Positions 1-11,743 of a stretch of DNA of 64,000 bases are shown here, piece after piece. Where the stretch lies: the NCBI GenBank assembly GCA_903848935.1, contig CAINHO010000030.1, positions 62,001-126,000 of the forward strand, in the 5' to 3' direction. Made by a program: the position numbers and the translations under genes. The stretch is from an uncultured Pseudomonadota bacterium (lineage in GTDB: Bacteria > Pseudomonadota > Gammaproteobacteria > Methylococcales > Methylomonadaceae). Position 1 is the first letter of the stretch. Each line of letters starts with the position of its first letter. The notes under the pieces are model-generated. The model had not been told where the DNA came from. It worked only from the letters and a program-made list of their open reading frames with translations, and did no database searches.

Positions 1-2
1 AA

Positions 3-1040
3 TTGCGAATCACGGACGACGTGGCGTTGCAATGCGTCAAAGAAGCTGCCGGTTTTGTTCGCGTAGAAATTGAAGCATTACTTTCGATGGGATTAGCGAA
101 TTCTCCGATGGCGAATTCTGAACTCAACGTTGTATCGGGTAATTTCGTTGTCGCGAAACCGATTGGCGTAATTGATGGCATTGATTACGCCAATACTGGC
201 GCGGTGCGGCGCATTAACAGTGATGCGATTCACGCCCAACTCGAACACAATAATCTGGTGTTAATTTCACCCGTGGGTTATTCGCCCAGCGGTGACGTGT
301 TTAATTTGTCAGCAGAACAAGTTGCAACAGCAGTGGCGATTGCGTTGAATGCCGAAAAATTGATTTTTCTTACCGAAGCGAGTTGTGTGGATACAAACGG
401 TGAGTTGATTGCTCAATTAACGACAGACGAATTAAAACAAATTCCCATGGGATTTGCTTTAAACGCCGCGATTGAAAGCTGTGATGCGGGTATTGCTCGA
501 GTTCATTTAATCAATCGGCACATTGATGGTGCGTTGTTACAAGAACTTTTTACCCGCGACGGTGTCGGCACGTTAATCAGTTCTGCACCGTATGAAATTT
601 GCCGTGCAGCGACATTGAACGACATTGGTGGCATTTTAGAATTGATTAAACCGCTCGAACAACAAGGCATTTTGGCAAAACGTTCCCGCGAAAAAATTGA
701 AATGGAAATCGCAGATTATGTGGTTATTGAACGTGATGGTTTGATTATTGGTTGTACCGCATTACACGTCAACATGATGGAAAATTGTGCGGTTCTCGCG
801 TGTCTTGCGGTACATCACGATTATCGTGGTGGCGCACGCGGACAACGTTTGTTTTCAACCGCCTTAACATTGGCAAAAACGCGCGGCGCAAAAATGGTCT
901 TTGTATTATCAACGCAAACGGTGCAATGGTTTGTCGAGCGCGATTTCATACGTTGCGAATGGGCGAATGTTCCCGATTTTTTGAAAGCTCTTTATAATCC
1001 ACAACGAAATTCTAAAATTCTTTTTAAAACTCTTGAGTAA
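3..1040 (+). CDS. argA: Amino-acid N-acetyltransferase (N-acetylglutamate synthase), AAK-fold plus C-terminal GNAT domain; 5' end lies outside the window
   Basis: Translation has ArgA-like kinase-fold segment (NFVVAKPIGVIDGIDYANTGAVRRI...) and GNAT C-terminus (HHDYRGGARGQRLF, FIRCEW..); starts at window edge. Confidence 0.9.
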   Translation: MRITDDVALQCVKEAAGFVRVEIEALLSMGLANSPMANSELNVVSGNFVVAKPIGVIDGIDYANTGAVRRINSDAIHAQLEHNNLVLISPVGYSPSGDVFNLSAEQVATAVAIALNAEKLIFLTEASCVDTNGELIAQLTTDELKQIPMGFALNAAIESCDAGIARVHLINRHIDGALLQELFTRDGVGTLISSAPYEICRAATLNDIGGILELIKPLEQQGILAKRSREKIEMEIADYVVIERDGLIIGCTALHVNMMENCAVLACLAVHHDYRGGARGQRLFSTALTLAKTRGAKMVFVLSTQTVQWFVERDFIRCEWANVPDFLKALYNPQRNSKILFKTLE

Positions 1041-1047
1041 TTCCTAA

Positions 1048-1845
1048 ATGAAATCGCCTTGTTTGTCGTTGTTACAACTCACCGATTTGCACATTTTACC
1101 GACATTAGAAAGTACGTTGTTAGGTGTGAAAACAGAGCATTATTTTCATGCTGTTTTGGCACACGCATTTGAGCGTCGGTCAGATTATGACTTGTTATTA
1201 TTGACGGGTGATTTGGCACAATCGCCTTGCGAGGCAAGCTATAATCGTATTTTGCAAACGATTGAAGAATACAACATACCGACTTTATGCTTGCCTGGAA
1301 ATCATGATGATTATTCATTGATGCAACAAATTTTTAACACACCTAAAGTGAATTGCCATAAACAAGCGATTTTGGGTGTATGGCAAATTATCATGCTCAA
1401 CAGTCAGATTGTCGGGAGTGAAGCGGGACGTTTAGCGCAAACGGAATTGGATTTTTTAGAAACTTGTTTACAAGAAAACAGCGATTTATTTACGTTAATC
1501 GCGGTGCATCATAATTGTTTGCCAACGGATAGCGCGTGGTTGGACACGATGCAAATTAAAAATAGTCAGGCGTTTTTAGAAATTGTGGTGCGTTATCCAG
1601 ACGTGCGCGTGATTACGACAGGGCATATTCATCAAGAAATGAATAAGAAATTTGATAAGATTGCCGTATTTGGTACACCATCAACGTGTTTTCAGTTTGC
1701 AGTGAATAGCGTGAATTTTGCGATGGATAGAACACCGCCTGGTTATCGAATTATTGATTTATATGAAGATGGTAACGTGGTTTCAAATGTGCATCGAATT
1801 GATACGTCGCTGAATGAATTGGAATTGAATGTGGCGGGTTACTGA
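1048..1845 (+). CDS. cpdA: Metallophosphoesterase, 3',5'-cAMP phosphodiesterase CpdA-like
   Basis: Calcineurin-like motifs LTDLHI, LTGDLAQ, GNHDD, GHIHQE. Confidence 0.8.
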   Translation: MKSPCLSLLQLTDLHILPTLESTLLGVKTEHYFHAVLAHAFERRSDYDLLLLTGDLAQSPCEASYNRILQTIEEYNIPTLCLPGNHDDYSLMQQIFNTPKVNCHKQAILGVWQIIMLNSQIVGSEAGRLAQTELDFLETCLQENSDLFTLIAVHHNCLPTDSAWLDTMQIKNSQAFLEIVVRYPDVRVITTGHIHQEMNKKFDKIAVFGTPSTCFQFAVNSVNFAMDRTPPGYRIIDLYEDGNVVSNVHRIDTSLNELELNVAGY

Positions 1846-1859
1846 GTTTATTGATTTAA

Positions 1860-1936
1860 TGGGGTGAACGATGGGGCTCGAACCCACGACAACCGGAATC
1901 ACAATCCGGGACTCTACCAACTGAGCTACGCTCACC
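1860..1936 (-). tRNA. tRNA-His (anticodon GTG), CCA encoded
   Basis: Reverse complement folds as cloverleaf GTGAGCG-TAGCTCAG...CCGGA-TTGTGAT-TCCGG...GGTTCGAGCCC..CGTTCAC-C-CCA with G-1. Confidence 0.93.
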
Positions 1937-1969
1937 ATAGCGTATAACAATGAAAAAACGAGGATTTTT

Positions 1970-2046
1970 TGGTGCGCTTGGCAGGACTCGAACCTGCGAC
2001 CCCCGACTTAGAAGGTCGGTGCTCTATCCAGTTGAGCTACAAGCGC
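1970..2046 (-). tRNA. tRNA-Arg (anticodon TCT), CCA encoded
   Basis: Reverse complement GCGCTTGTAGCTCAACTGGATAGAGCACCGACCTTCTAAGTCGG...GGTTCGAGTCCTGCCAAGCGCACCA. Confidence 0.93.
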
Positions 2047-2054
2047 AAAGAAAT

Positions 2055-2131
2055 TGGTCGGGGTAGAGAGATTCGAACTCCCGACATCCTGCTCCCAAAG
2101 CAGGCGCGCTACCAGACTGCGCTATACCCCG
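2055..2131 (-). tRNA. tRNA-Pro (anticodon TGG), CCA encoded
   Basis: Reverse complement CGGGGTATAGCGCAGTCTGGTAGCGCGCCTGCTTTGGGAGCAGG...AGTTCGAATCTCTCTACCCCGACCA. Confidence 0.93.
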
Positions 2132-2273
2132 AATAATCTTTGTTTGAAATTCTTAATCCGTAAGACCAAGAGCGCATATAATAATTTCCCAACGTTTTAG
2201 CGTCAATTTTTATTTTTAATAATCTAATTATTTTCAGCGTGATAGAACCATATTTTTTTTCAAAAACAAATAA

Positions 2274-3293
2274 TTAAACCATTTTCCATCGTAGCGTTTC
2301 ACCCGATTTTAACGGTATAGTTTCGTCATAGCTTGCGGGAATCATCCAATCACATTTTTCTAACGTCATCGTTCCGCTATTTCGCGATAAACCATAAAAA
2401 TCCGCGCCATAAAAACTCGCAAAACCTTCCAATTTATCCAACGCATTCGCTTGTTCAAAGGCTTCTGTATAAAGTTCTAATGCTGCAAAAGCACTGTAAC
2501 ATCCTGCACACCCACAACTATTTTCTTTTAAATGCGTTAAATGTGGCGCACTGTCCGTGCCTAAAAAAAACTTCGGATTGCCACTCGTTGCAGCTTTGAC
2601 CAACGCCAAACGATGTGTTTCCCGTTTCAAAATCGGCAAACAATAATAATGTGGCTTAATTCCACCCGCTAACATCGCATTGCGATTAAATAACAAATGC
2701 TGCGGTGTAATCGTTGCGGCAATCTTATCGCTCGCAGATTCGACAAATTCAACCGCCTCTTTTGTCGTGACGTGTTCTAAAACGATTCGCAATGCGGGAA
2801 AATTCGTCACAATTGCCAACAAATAACGCTCAATAAAAACCCGTTCACGATCAAAAATATCACAATCTTCGTCTGTCACTTCGCCATGAATTAACAACGG
2901 CAAATCATATTTTTCCAATGCCGCCAACAACGGATAAATTTTTGTTACATCCGCCACACCTGCATCAGAATTCGTCGTCGCACCCGCTGGATAAAGTTTA
3001 AACGCATGAATATGTTCACATTCTGCCGCACGTTTGATTTCATCAATCGTGGTCGAAGCCGTTAAATATAACGTCATCAACGGCGTAAAATTCACACCGT
3101 CGGGAATCGCCTGCAAAATCTCTTCTCGATACGCCAACGCTTGTGCCACCGTTGTTACGGGCGGTTTCAAATTCGGCATAATAATCGCCCGCGCAAATTG
3201 ACGAGCCGTATGCGGCAAAACGGTTTTCAACATCGCACCATTGCGAACGTGTAAATGACAATCGTCGGGGCGAGTAATAGTCAATGTTTTCAT
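2274..3293 (-). CDS. pyrC: Dihydroorotase
   Basis: [42 protein letters not shown] motifs. Confidence 0.95.
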   Translation of the reverse strand: MKTLTITRPDDCHLHVRNGAMLKTVLPHTARQFARAIIMPNLKPPVTTVAQALAYREEILQAIPDGVNFTPLMTLYLTASTTIDEIKRAAECEHIHAFKLYPAGATTNSDAGVADVTKIYPLLAALEKYDLPLLIHGEVTDEDCDIFDRERVFIERYLLAIVTNFPALRIVLEHVTTKEAVEFVESASDKIAATITPQHLLFNRNAMLAGGIKPHYYCLPILKRETHRLALVKAATSGNPKFFLGTDSAPHLTHLKENSCGCAGCYSAFAALELYTEAFEQANALDKLEGFASFYGADFYGLSRNSGTMTLEKCDWMIPASYDETIPLKSGETLRWKMV

Positions 3294-3391
3294 AATTGTG
3301 TCCTAAGTCTGTAAAATAGGCACATTCTATAGGCTATCGCCTTGAAAAATGAATAGTTAGCGTCATCTTTTTTATTTTTGGAGTTACAAAA

Positions 3392-3631
3392 ATGCCCATT
3401 TACGAATATGTGTGCAAAGCGTGCGGTCACGAACACGAAGCCTTGCAAAAATTAAGTGCTGAACCGCTTAAAGATTGTCCCATTTGCGAAAAAACCGAAT
3501 TGGTAAAAAAAATATCAGCGGCTGGTTTTCGCTTAAAAGGCACGGGCTGGTATGAAACGGATTTCAAAAGCGGCACGAAAAAAAATGTCGTCAATGACTC
3601 CGCGCCAAGTTCGACCCCAACGACTTCTTAA
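3392..3631 (+). CDS. FmdB-family zinc ribbon protein
   Basis: MPIYEYVCKACGHEHE...CPICEK two CxxC motifs. Confidence 0.85.
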   Translation: MPIYEYVCKACGHEHEALQKLSAEPLKDCPICEKTELVKKISAAGFRLKGTGWYETDFKSGTKKNVVNDSAPSSTPTTS

Positions 3632-3666
3632 AACATCTTACTTTTTAAACTCAACAGGAAAATCCT

Positions 3667-5454
3667 ATGCGAACCCACAAATGTGGCGAAATAAACACCC
3701 AACAACTTGACCAAACTGTAACGATTTGCGGCTGGGTTCATCGCCGACGCGATCACGGTGGCGTGATTTTTATTGATTTACGCGACCGTGCAGGCTTGGT
3801 TCAAGTCGTTTTTGATCCCGATGTTCCCGAAATGTTTGCCGTCGCAGAACACGTTCGCAGCGAATACGTTTTGCAAATTACAGGTGTAGTTCGTCCACGT
3901 CCCGAAGGTACGATTAACAAAAACATGCACTCGGGCGAAATCGAAATTTTGGCGAAAGGTATCGAAGTTCTGAACGAATCTGAAACGCCGCCCTTCCCGA
4001 TTGAAAGCGACATCGAAGTAAACGAAGAATTGCGTTTGCGTTACCGTTATTTGGATTTGCGTAAAGTTGCGATGCAAGAAAAAATGCGGGTTCGTCGTGA
4101 CGTGACGCGCGTGTTGCGGAATTATTTGGACGACAACGACTTCTTTGAAATTGAAACGCCGTATTTGACCAAAGCCACGCCCGAAGGCGCACGCGATTAC
4201 ATTGTTCCGAGTCGTACACACGAAAATTCATTCTTCGCGCTGCCACAATCACCACAACTTTATAAACAAATGCTGATGATTGCGGGTTTTGACCGTTATT
4301 ACCAAGTCGTGCGCTGTTTCCGTGACGAAGATTTACGCGCCGACCGCCAGCCTGAATTTACCCAGCTTGATATTGAAACCTCGTTCATGACTGAAAACCA
4401 AATCATGAGCATCATGGAAGAAATGATTCGTCAGTTATTTGCGAAAGTGATTAACGTCGAACTCGATGCCGTTTTCCCGCGTATGACTTATGCAGAATCC
4501 ATGTCGCGTTTTGGTGTGGATCGTCCAGATTTGCGAATTCCATTGGAATTAGTGGATATTGGCGACGATATGAAACACGTCGATTTCAAAGTATTTTCTG
4601 CACCAGCAAATGATGAAAAAGGACGTGTTGTCGCAATGCGTGTGCCGAATGGCGGCGAATTATTAAGCCGTAAAGACATCGACGATTTAACCAAATTCGT
4701 CAGCATTTACGGTGCGAAAGGCTTGGCGTATATCAAGGTCAACGACTTAAACGCAGGCATCGAAGGTTTGCAATCACCAATTGTAAAATTCGCACCTGCT
4801 GACGTTTGGGCAAGCGTTTTAGCAAAAACTAACGCACAAAATGGTGATTTAATTTTCTTCGGGGCAGATAAAAGCAACGTCGTGAATGAAGCAATGGGTG
4901 CGTTGCGGATTAAATTAGGTCACGATTTAAATTTGATTCAAGGCGATTGGAAACCTGTTTGGGTGATTGATTTCCCGATGTTTGATTGGGACGACAAAGC
5001 GGGACGTTTCACCGCGATTCATCACCCGTTCACCGCGCCAAGTTGCTCGGTTGAAAAATTGAAAGCCAATCCAGGTGCGGCATTATCGCAAGCTTATGAT
5101 TTGGTGTTGAACGGCACGGAAGTCGGCGGCGGTTCGATTCGTATCAATCGTTCAGCAATGCAACAAACGGTGTTTGAAATTTTGGGCATCGGCGAAGAAG
5201 AAGCGCGTGAAAAATTCGGTTTCTTGCTTGATGCGTTGAAATTCGGTGCGCCACCACATGGCGGTTTGGCATTTGGTTTGGATCGTTTGGTGATGTTAAT
5301 GACGAATTCAACATCGATTCGTGACGTGATAGCCTTCCCAAAAACTCAATCTGCGGCGTGTCCGTTAGTGAGTGCGCCTGCGGTTGTGACCGATGAACAA
5401 TTGAAAGAGTTGGGTATTCGACTAATTAAACCAGCAGGAAAAGAAAAGGTTTAA
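3667..5454 (+). CDS. aspS: Aspartyl-tRNA synthetase
   Basis: Full-length class II synthetase: [58 protein letters not shown]. Confidence 0.97.
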   Translation: MRTHKCGEINTQQLDQTVTICGWVHRRRDHGGVIFIDLRDRAGLVQVVFDPDVPEMFAVAEHVRSEYVLQITGVVRPRPEGTINKNMHSGEIEILAKGIEVLNESETPPFPIESDIEVNEELRLRYRYLDLRKVAMQEKMRVRRDVTRVLRNYLDDNDFFEIETPYLTKATPEGARDYIVPSRTHENSFFALPQSPQLYKQMLMIAGFDRYYQVVRCFRDEDLRADRQPEFTQLDIETSFMTENQIMSIMEEMIRQLFAKVINVELDAVFPRMTYAESMSRFGVDRPDLRIPLELVDIGDDMKHVDFKVFSAPANDEKGRVVAMRVPNGGELLSRKDIDDLTKFVSIYGAKGLAYIKVNDLNAGIEGLQSPIVKFAPADVWASVLAKTNAQNGDLIFFGADKSNVVNEAMGALRIKLGHDLNLIQGDWKPVWVIDFPMFDWDDKAGRFTAIHHPFTAPSCSVEKLKANPGAALSQAYDLVLNGTEVGGGSIRINRSAMQQTVFEILGIGEEEAREKFGFLLDALKFGAPPHGGLAFGLDRLVMLMTNSTSIRDVIAFPKTQSAACPLVSAPAVVTDEQLKELGIRLIKPAGKEKV

Positions 5455-5463
5455 ATTTTTGCG

Positions 5464-5493
5464 GCAGGCGATTTTATAAAAAGAATCGCCTGC
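5464..5493. terminator. Inverted repeat between convergent aspS and hflX, likely bidirectional terminator
   Basis: GCAGGCGATT...AATCGCCTGC 10-bp arms. Confidence 0.7.
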
Positions 5494-5500
5494 GGTGACT

Positions 5501-6775
5501 TTAAATTTCTTCGGTTTGTACGTCTTTAAGTAAACCCAAATGTTTTAGGTCGATTTCGATGAACAATTCGGTGTCACCGAATTCGTCAATGGTTTCATCA
5601 AGAATTTGCGCGTGTTCAAACAGATTGGCGCGAATGCTACCTTGTTGCGGTGTTAAAAAACAGCGACGACGGACTTTGGTATTGGCAAATTTTTCGACTA
5701 AAACCTCAAGTAGTAACTCAATCCCCTGCCCTGTCACTGCCGATAACCATACACGAATTGCGTTGCCTTCCTCGTCGCGGTCAATGTGCGGCACGACATT
5801 TTCGAGCAAATCTATTTTGTTAAAAATTTCTAAACGCGGAATTTGCGCTGCACCAATATCTTCTAAAACCAAATCAACTTGTTTCATTAAATCATCGCGG
5901 TCTTCAGCCGCCGCATCAACAACGTGCAGTAATAATTCCGCTTCGCAAGCTTCTTGAAGGGTAGATTTAAACGCAGCAACTAATTCGTGCGGCAATTGGC
6001 GAATAAATCCAACCGTATCGGCAAAAACAACTTCGGCATTATTCGGCAACGGACAACGGCGCAATGTGGGGTCTAACGTAGCGAATAATAAATCGGCGGC
6101 GTAAATTTCTGAACCCGTCAGCGTATTAAACAACGTCGATTTGCCCGCATTCGTATAACCCACCAACGAAATCGTCGGTGTTTCACTTTTTTTACGTTGA
6201 CTACGCCCTTGATGACGCTGTTTATCTACTTTATCAAGCCGCTGCTGAATTTGTTTTAGACGGACGGCGAGCAAACGACGATCCGTTTCTAACTGTGTTT
6301 CACCAGGCCCGCGCATTCCGATACCACCTTTTTGGCGTTCTAAATGTGTCCAACCGCGAACTAAGCGCGTCGATAAATGTTTCAACTGCGCCAGTTCAAC
6401 CTGCAATTTACCTTCAAACGACTGCGCTCGTTGGGCGAAAATGTCCAAAATCAGCCCATTTCTATCCACAACTCGAACACCCAAAAAACGTTCCAAATTA
6501 CGTTCTTGGCTGGGCGAAAGCGCGTGATTAAACAGCACCACATCTGCCTCAAACATTTCAATCGCAGACTTTAATTCATCGAGTTTGCCAGTGCCAATAA
6601 AGTATTTCGGATCGGGACGTTGCCGACCACCCGTAATAACGTGAACTGGTTCAGTGCTTGCCGATTTTGCCAGTTCTTTAAGTTCGGGCAAATTCGCTTG
6701 TCCATGATGAAAAAGTATATGGACTAAAACGGCACGTTCACCCGTGTCAGGGCGTTCTGAAACTAAATCTTGCAT
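5501..6775 (-). CDS. hflX: GTPase HflX
   Basis: GYTNAGKSTLFN, LFATLDPTLRR, DTVGFIRQLPHEL; adjacent to hfq. Confidence 0.95.
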   Translation of the reverse strand: MQDLVSERPDTGERAVLVHILFHHGQANLPELKELAKSASTEPVHVITGGRQRPDPKYFIGTGKLDELKSAIEMFEADVVLFNHALSPSQERNLERFLGVRVVDRNGLILDIFAQRAQSFEGKLQVELAQLKHLSTRLVRGWTHLERQKGGIGMRGPGETQLETDRRLLAVRLKQIQQRLDKVDKQRHQGRSQRKKSETPTISLVGYTNAGKSTLFNTLTGSEIYAADLLFATLDPTLRRCPLPNNAEVVFADTVGFIRQLPHELVAAFKSTLQEACEAELLLHVVDAAAEDRDDLMKQVDLVLEDIGAAQIPRLEIFNKIDLLENVVPHIDRDEEGNAIRVWLSAVTGQGIELLLEVLVEKFANTKVRRRCFLTPQQGSIRANLFEHAQILDETIDEFGDTELFIEIDLKHLGLLKDVQTEEI

Positions 6776-6781
6776 GATTTT

Positions 6782-7021
6782 TTAACCATCGTTTTCATCG
6801 TTTTCACTACCTAAACGCACCATTTTGCTCGGCACAATCGTCGAAATTGCGTGTTTATAAACCATTTGGCTAACGGTATTTTTCAGCATCACAACGTATT
6901 GATCGAACGAATCGATTTTGCCTTGTAACTTAATTCCATTCACCAAAAAAATGGAAACAGGTGTGTGTTCTTTTCTAAGTACATTCAAAAAGTTATCTTG
7001 TAAATTTTGACTTTTGGACAT
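6782..7021 (-). CDS. hfq: RNA chaperone Hfq
   Basis: [42 protein letters not shown]...[11 protein letters not shown]. Confidence 0.97.
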   Translation of the reverse strand: MSKSQNLQDNFLNVLRKEHTPVSIFLVNGIKLQGKIDSFDQYVVMLKNTVSQMVYKHAISTIVPSKMVRLGSENDENDG

Positions 7022-7067
7022 CCGATTTCTCCTTTGTTATTTTTATTTTTTCAAACCAAGGTTTGTA

Positions 7068-7763
7068 TTATACGATATTCATGCGAGCGTGAACGTGCAA
7101 CGTCGCGGCAATCACAGCGGCTGGCGCAATCACAATGTTAATAATCGGCAAGGCTTGTCCCAACGTCACCAACCCGCCAAAACTCAACGCGCTTATTTTC
7201 ATCGTTTTCAAATTCGCTTGTTGTTCAGGAAATAACACACCGCGATTTTCTTGTGGATACGCGAAGTATTCCAACGCCACGCACCACGCGCTAAATCCTA
7301 ACCAAAGCACCGGCGCGATTAAATTCACCACCGGAATCACAAACACAATCAACAACGGCAAGGTGTGCGTCATCGAATAACGCAGCCGTTTGAGTTCCGC
7401 TTGCCAAACTTGTTTTGCGCTCGGTTCAAAGGTCGATAATCGCGGCGCGTCAATAACTTCAAGCGTTTTCGCCGCGAGTTTCGAATAAAACGGTGCGGCA
7501 ATCAGATTCGCCAACAATGAAAATGTGAAAAAGCCAATGAAGCAAAAACTGGTAAAAAATAGCGGATAAATTAGCCATTTCGACCAAAACAACCACTGCG
7601 GAATCATCTGTTCAACCAAGTGATTCAAATATAAAAATCCCAGTCCCAACGCCACGCTATACAACACCAAGTTAATCAACAACGGCATCAATACAAACGG
7701 ACGTAACGCTGGCGAAGTCAGCATTTTCAAGCCCTGCCATAAATACGAAACCGCGTTAATCAT
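7068..7763 (-). CDS. EI24-domain (CysZ-like) membrane protein
   Basis: Hydrophobic protein, CysZ-like N-term MINAVSYLWQGLKMLTSPALRPFVLMPLLINLVLY; a longer start at 7784 is possible. Confidence 0.75.
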   Translation of the reverse strand: MINAVSYLWQGLKMLTSPALRPFVLMPLLINLVLYSVALGLGFLYLNHLVEQMIPQWLFWSKWLIYPLFFTSFCFIGFFTFSLLANLIAAPFYSKLAAKTLEVIDAPRLSTFEPSAKQVWQAELKRLRYSMTHTLPLLIVFVIPVVNLIAPVLWLGFSAWCVALEYFAYPQENRGVLFPEQQANLKTMKISALSFGGLVTLGQALPIINIVIAPAAVIAATLHVHARMNIV

Positions 7764-8793
7764 GTTGCAAACTCCGAATGCCATTTGCGTGTTCAGAAGG
7801 ATTTAAAACGATACCATTTTCGGTGACGATTGCGCTGATTAACGCGGCGGGCGTGACATCGAAAACAGGATTCCACGCGCCAACTAATGAATTCGGCCCG
7901 TCGTAACACGCGGGCAAAAGTTCGCGCGGTTCGCGGCATTCGATTTCAATGTTGTCGCCGTTTTCTAAACTCCAATCAATCGTTGAAGTCGGTGCAACCA
8001 CCATAAATTTTACGCCGTGTTGTTTCGCCAATGTTGCGAGTGAATATGTACCGATTTTATTTGCCGTATCGCCGTTCGCGGCAATTCTATCTGCGCCGAC
8101 AATAACCCAATCAATCACTCCAGATTTCATCAACCACGCCGCCGCCGAATCAGCGATTAACGTCGATGGAATACCATCTTGCGCGAGTTCCCAAACGGTT
8201 AACCGTGCGCCTTGCAACCACGGGCGTGTTTCGCCTGCAAAGATTTTTAAATGTTGATTTTGTGCCACCGCGCTGCGAATCACACCTAACGCCGTGCCAT
8301 AACCGCCCGTCGCTAAACTGCCCGTGTTGCAATGTGTCATAACACCTTTTGCGCCAACCAATAATGTCGCGCCAAAATCGCCCATTTTTTGATTGGCCGC
8401 TAAATCGTCGGCGTGAATCATGACGGCGCATTCGGTCACAGCATCAACTAAATTTTCATGCGTTTGCGTTAAAACGGCTTTCATTTTGTCCAATGCCCAA
8501 AATAAATTAACCGCCGTGGGACGCGATTGCGCCAGAGTTTCGATGTCAGCCGCAACGGCATTGTGCCAATTCGCAGAATCAGAAAAATGTTGCTGCACTG
8601 ATAAAACAATGCCATACGCTGCCGCGATTCCAATAGCAGGCGCACCTCGAACACGCATTGATTTAATAGCTTCGGCAACACCGGCGGCATCGGTGTAACT
8701 ATCGTAGCGCGTAATTTCTGGTAATTGACGTTGATCTAAAACATCTAAATTGTTGCCTGTCCAAATCAAGGCTTGTGCGGTTGAATTTGTCAT
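7756..8793 (-). CDS. mtnA: S-methyl-5-thioribose-1-phosphate isomerase
   Basis: VRGAPAIGIAAAYG, THCNTGSLATGGYGTALGVIR, GADRIAANGDTANKIGTY. Confidence 0.92.
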   Translation of the reverse strand: MTNSTAQALIWTGNNLDVLDQRQLPEITRYDSYTDAAGVAEAIKSMRVRGAPAIGIAAAYGIVLSVQQHFSDSANWHNAVAADIETLAQSRPTAVNLFWALDKMKAVLTQTHENLVDAVTECAVMIHADDLAANQKMGDFGATLLVGAKGVMTHCNTGSLATGGYGTALGVIRSAVAQNQHLKIFAGETRPWLQGARLTVWELAQDGIPSTLIADSAAAWLMKSGVIDWVIVGADRIAANGDTANKIGTYSLATLAKQHGVKFMVVAPTSTIDWSLENGDNIEIECREPRELLPACYDGPNSLVGAWNPVFDVTPAALISAIVTENGIVLNPSEHANGIRSLQHD

Positions 8794-8957
8794 AATTTTT
8801 AAAGCGAGTGAAATTTAAAGTTGCATCTAGTTTAATCGAAAGTCTAGTTAAGCCCTATATTTCGCCGTCTAAAAATTGAGCTGATTTTTTTCAGTGACTG
8901 TTAGATAATGGCACGCAGTAACTCAATAAGAATAACTACAAAAAGGTTTTAAGACTC

Positions 8958-9473
8958 ATGCAGAGACAATCCAGTTTCACCCGCGAGGAATTACTTCAAT
9001 CTGGTCGTGGCGAATTATACGGGCCAGCAAACGCCCAACTTCCGTTACCGAATATGTTGATGATGGACAGAATCACACATATTTCTGACGAAGGCGGCAC
9101 GTTTGGTAAAGGCGAAATCGTCGCAGAACTCGATATTACGCCCGATTTATGGTTTTTCGATTGCCATTTTCAAGGTGATCCCGTGATGCCAGGTTGTTTA
9201 GGTTTAGACGCAATGTGGCAAATCGTGGGCTTTTATTTGTGCTGGATGGGCGGCCCTGGAAAAGGTCGTGCGCTCGGTGTGGGCGAAGTGAAATTCACCG
9301 GTCAAGTTTTACCAACGGCAAAAAAAGTGACTTATCGCGTGAATTTAAAACGTGTGATTATGCGTAAATTAGTCATGGGCATTGCAGACGCGACGATGGA
9401 AGTGGACGGCAAAGTCATTTACGAAGCCACCGATTTGCGTGTGGGTTTATTTACGTCTACAGAAAATTTTTGA
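8958..9473 (+). CDS. fabA: 3-hydroxydecanoyl-ACP dehydratase/isomerase
   Basis: [23 protein letters not shown] motif; followed by fabB. Confidence 0.95.
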   Translation: MQRQSSFTREELLQSGRGELYGPANAQLPLPNMLMMDRITHISDEGGTFGKGEIVAELDITPDLWFFDCHFQGDPVMPGCLGLDAMWQIVGFYLCWMGGPGKGRALGVGEVKFTGQVLPTAKKVTYRVNLKRVIMRKLVMGIADATMEVDGKVIYEATDLRVGLFTSTENF

Positions 9474-9484
9474 GGGTGAAAACA

Positions 9485-10705
9485 ATGAAACGGGTGGTCG
9501 TTACAGGCTTGGGCATTGTCTCTAGCATCGGAAATAATCAACAAGAAGTCGTCGAATCGTTAAAAAACGGACGTTCAGGCATCGTTTTTTCCGAAATTTA
9601 CAAAGAAATGGGGTTGCGTAGTCAAGTAGAAGGCGCAATCAAAATCGAATTGGATAATTTAATCGACCGCAAAGTGCGTCGTTTTATGGGCGATGGCGCG
9701 GCGTTTAATTACGTTGCCATGCAGCAAGCGATTGATGATTCGGGTTTAGAAGAAAGTGAAATTTCAAATTTCCGCACGGGTTTAGTCATGGGTTCGGGTG
9801 GTCCTTCGACGGCGAACATTGTTGAAGCGGCAGATATTTTGCGTGAAAAAGGCGTGAAACAAGTTGGGCCTTATCGCGTGCCACGCACCATGTCGAGTAC
9901 GAATACCGCGTGTTTGGCGACTCCGTTCAAAATCAAAGGCGTGAATTATTCGATTACATCGGCTTGCGCGACCAGCGCACATTGCATCGGTCACGCCATG
10001 GAATTGATTCAAATGGGCAAGCAAGACGTGGTTTTTGCAGGCGGTGGCGAAGAAGTGCATTGGACGATGTCAGTGTTATTCGATGCGATGGGGGCGATGT
10101 CTTCAAAATATAATGATGCGCCAACAACCGCGTCACGTCCTTACGACGAAAGTCGTGATGGGTTTGTGATTTCAGGTGGTGGTGGTGTTTTAGTAATTGA
10201 AGAACTCGAACATGCTAAAGCGCGTGGTGCGAAAATTTACGCGGAACTCGTCGGTTATGGTGCGACTTCTGACGGTTACGATATGGTTCAACCGTCAGGC
10301 GAAGGCGCAGTGCGTTGTATGCAACAAGCGATGGCAACCGTCGATGGGAAAATTGATTACATCAACGCACACGGCACGAGTACGCCCGTCGGTGATACGA
10401 AAGAATTAGGCGCGTTGCGTGAAGTATTTTCAGGTGCAAACGTGCCGTGGGTCAGTTCGACAAAATCATTAACCGGTCACGCATTAGGTGCGGCGGGTGT
10501 GAATGAAGCGATTTATTCGTTGTTGATGATGCGCGACAATTTCTTGAGTGCGTCGGCAAATATCACTAATTTAGACGCGGGTGCGGAAGGTATTCCCATC
10601 GTTCGCGAACGCCAAGACAATGTCACATTAAACACGATTATGTCGAACAGTTTTGGTTTTGGCGGCACAAATGCAACGCTTATTTTTCAACGTTACAACG
10701 GCTAA
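9485..10705 (+). CDS. fabB: Beta-ketoacyl-ACP synthase I
   Basis: [27 protein letters not shown] active site, [26 protein letters not shown]. Confidence 0.95.
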   Translation: MKRVVVTGLGIVSSIGNNQQEVVESLKNGRSGIVFSEIYKEMGLRSQVEGAIKIELDNLIDRKVRRFMGDGAAFNYVAMQQAIDDSGLEESEISNFRTGLVMGSGGPSTANIVEAADILREKGVKQVGPYRVPRTMSSTNTACLATPFKIKGVNYSITSACATSAHCIGHAMELIQMGKQDVVFAGGGEEVHWTMSVLFDAMGAMSSKYNDAPTTASRPYDESRDGFVISGGGGVLVIEELEHAKARGAKIYAELVGYGATSDGYDMVQPSGEGAVRCMQQAMATVDGKIDYINAHGTSTPVGDTKELGALREVFSGANVPWVSSTKSLTGHALGAAGVNEAIYSLLMMRDNFLSASANITNLDAGAEGIPIVRERQDNVTLNTIMSNSFGFGGTNATLIFQRYNG

Positions 10706-10730
10706 TATCCTGTTTTTTAATTCGCAAATA

Positions 10731-10770
10731 AAAAGGTTCAAGACAAAAATCTTGAACCTTTTACTTTTTT
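10731..10770 (+). terminator. Rho-independent terminator after fabB
   Basis: AAAAGGTTCAAGA-caaaaa-TCTTGAACCTTTT followed by T-rich tract. Confidence 0.85.
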
Positions 10771-10787
10771 AGCCCAACCATTTTTCT

Positions 10788-11636
10788 ATGACTGAAAATT
10801 CCGATTTAAACCAAAAAACACGTTATCAATTTAACAAACTTCAAAAACGTTTACGTCACACCGTCGGCGACGCGATTGCGGATTTCAATATGATTGAAAA
10901 CGGCGACAAAATTATGGTGTGTTTGTCGGGCGGCAAAGATTCTTACACGATGCTCGATGTGTTGCTCAATTTACAAAAAACCGCGCCCGTTGATTTTGAA
11001 TTATTGGCAGTGAATTTAGACCAAAAACAGCCGAATTTTCCTGAACACGTTTTGCCTGAATACCTTGAAACGCTCGGCGTGCCATATCACATTATCGAAA
11101 AAGATACTTACAGCGTCGTGAAACGGGTGATTCCAGAAGGGCAAACGACGTGCGGATTATGTTCACGTTTGCGGCGCGGTACGTTGTACGGTTACGCTGA
11201 AGCAAATAACATCACCAAAATTGCGCTCGGACATCATCGAGATGATATTTTAGAAACATTTTTTTTGAACATTTTTTACGGCGGCAAACTCAAAGCGATG
11301 CCGCCGAAATTACTCAGTGACGACAAAAAAAATATCATCATTCGTCCGCTCGCTTACACCCGTGAAAAAGATATTGAACGTTTTGCCGCGTTTAAAAAAT
11401 TTCCGATTATTCCGTGTAATTTATGTGGTTCACAACAAAATTTACAGCGGCAAGCGATGAAAGAGATGTTGAAAATTTGGGATAGACAATTTCCGGGACG
11501 TTTAGAAACTATTTTTACCAGTTTGCAAAACGTCTCGCCATCGCAATTAGCCGATAGAAATTTGTTTGATTTCGTAAATTTATTGCGTGAACCGACGGCG
11601 GTTGCCGATAAAGACCTAGACTTGTTGTCGTTGTAA
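10788..11636 (+). CDS. ttcA: tRNA 2-thiocytidine(32) synthetase
   Basis: [12 protein letters not shown]-loop, [17 protein letters not shown]. Confidence 0.93.
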   Translation: MTENSDLNQKTRYQFNKLQKRLRHTVGDAIADFNMIENGDKIMVCLSGGKDSYTMLDVLLNLQKTAPVDFELLAVNLDQKQPNFPEHVLPEYLETLGVPYHIIEKDTYSVVKRVIPEGQTTCGLCSRLRRGTLYGYAEANNITKIALGHHRDDILETFFLNIFYGGKLKAMPPKLLSDDKKNIIIRPLAYTREKDIERFAAFKKFPIIPCNLCGSQQNLQRQAMKEMLKIWDRQFPGRLETIFTSLQNVSPSQLADRNLFDFVNLLREPTAVADKDLDLLSL

Positions 11637-11743
11637 CCTGCCGTACTGCCGCATTGTGACTGCAAAAACAGTCGGATTCTGCGATAATGCGCCTCGAAAT
11701 CGCGGCAACGCTCCTTTTATCTTCTCAACTAAGCGAGTTAAAA

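Noticed and set aside
3-1040. argA looks short and could be called a pseudogene
   Set aside because: It is simply cut by the window start; the frame is open to the edge.
1860-2131. tRNA Pro-Arg-His cluster as an unusual array
   Set aside because: Small mixed tRNA operons of this kind are common in gammaproteobacteria.
3778-4255. Overlapping minus-strand ORFs opposite aspS (147, 70 and 113 aa)
   Set aside because: Shadow frames of a highly conserved gene with low-complexity, non-protein-like composition.
6782-7021. hfq-hflX linkage
   Set aside because: Standard conserved gene order.
8958-10705. fabA-fabB as a possible PUFA/secondary lipid pathway
   Set aside because: Ordinary unsaturated fatty acid pair found in many gammaproteobacteria.
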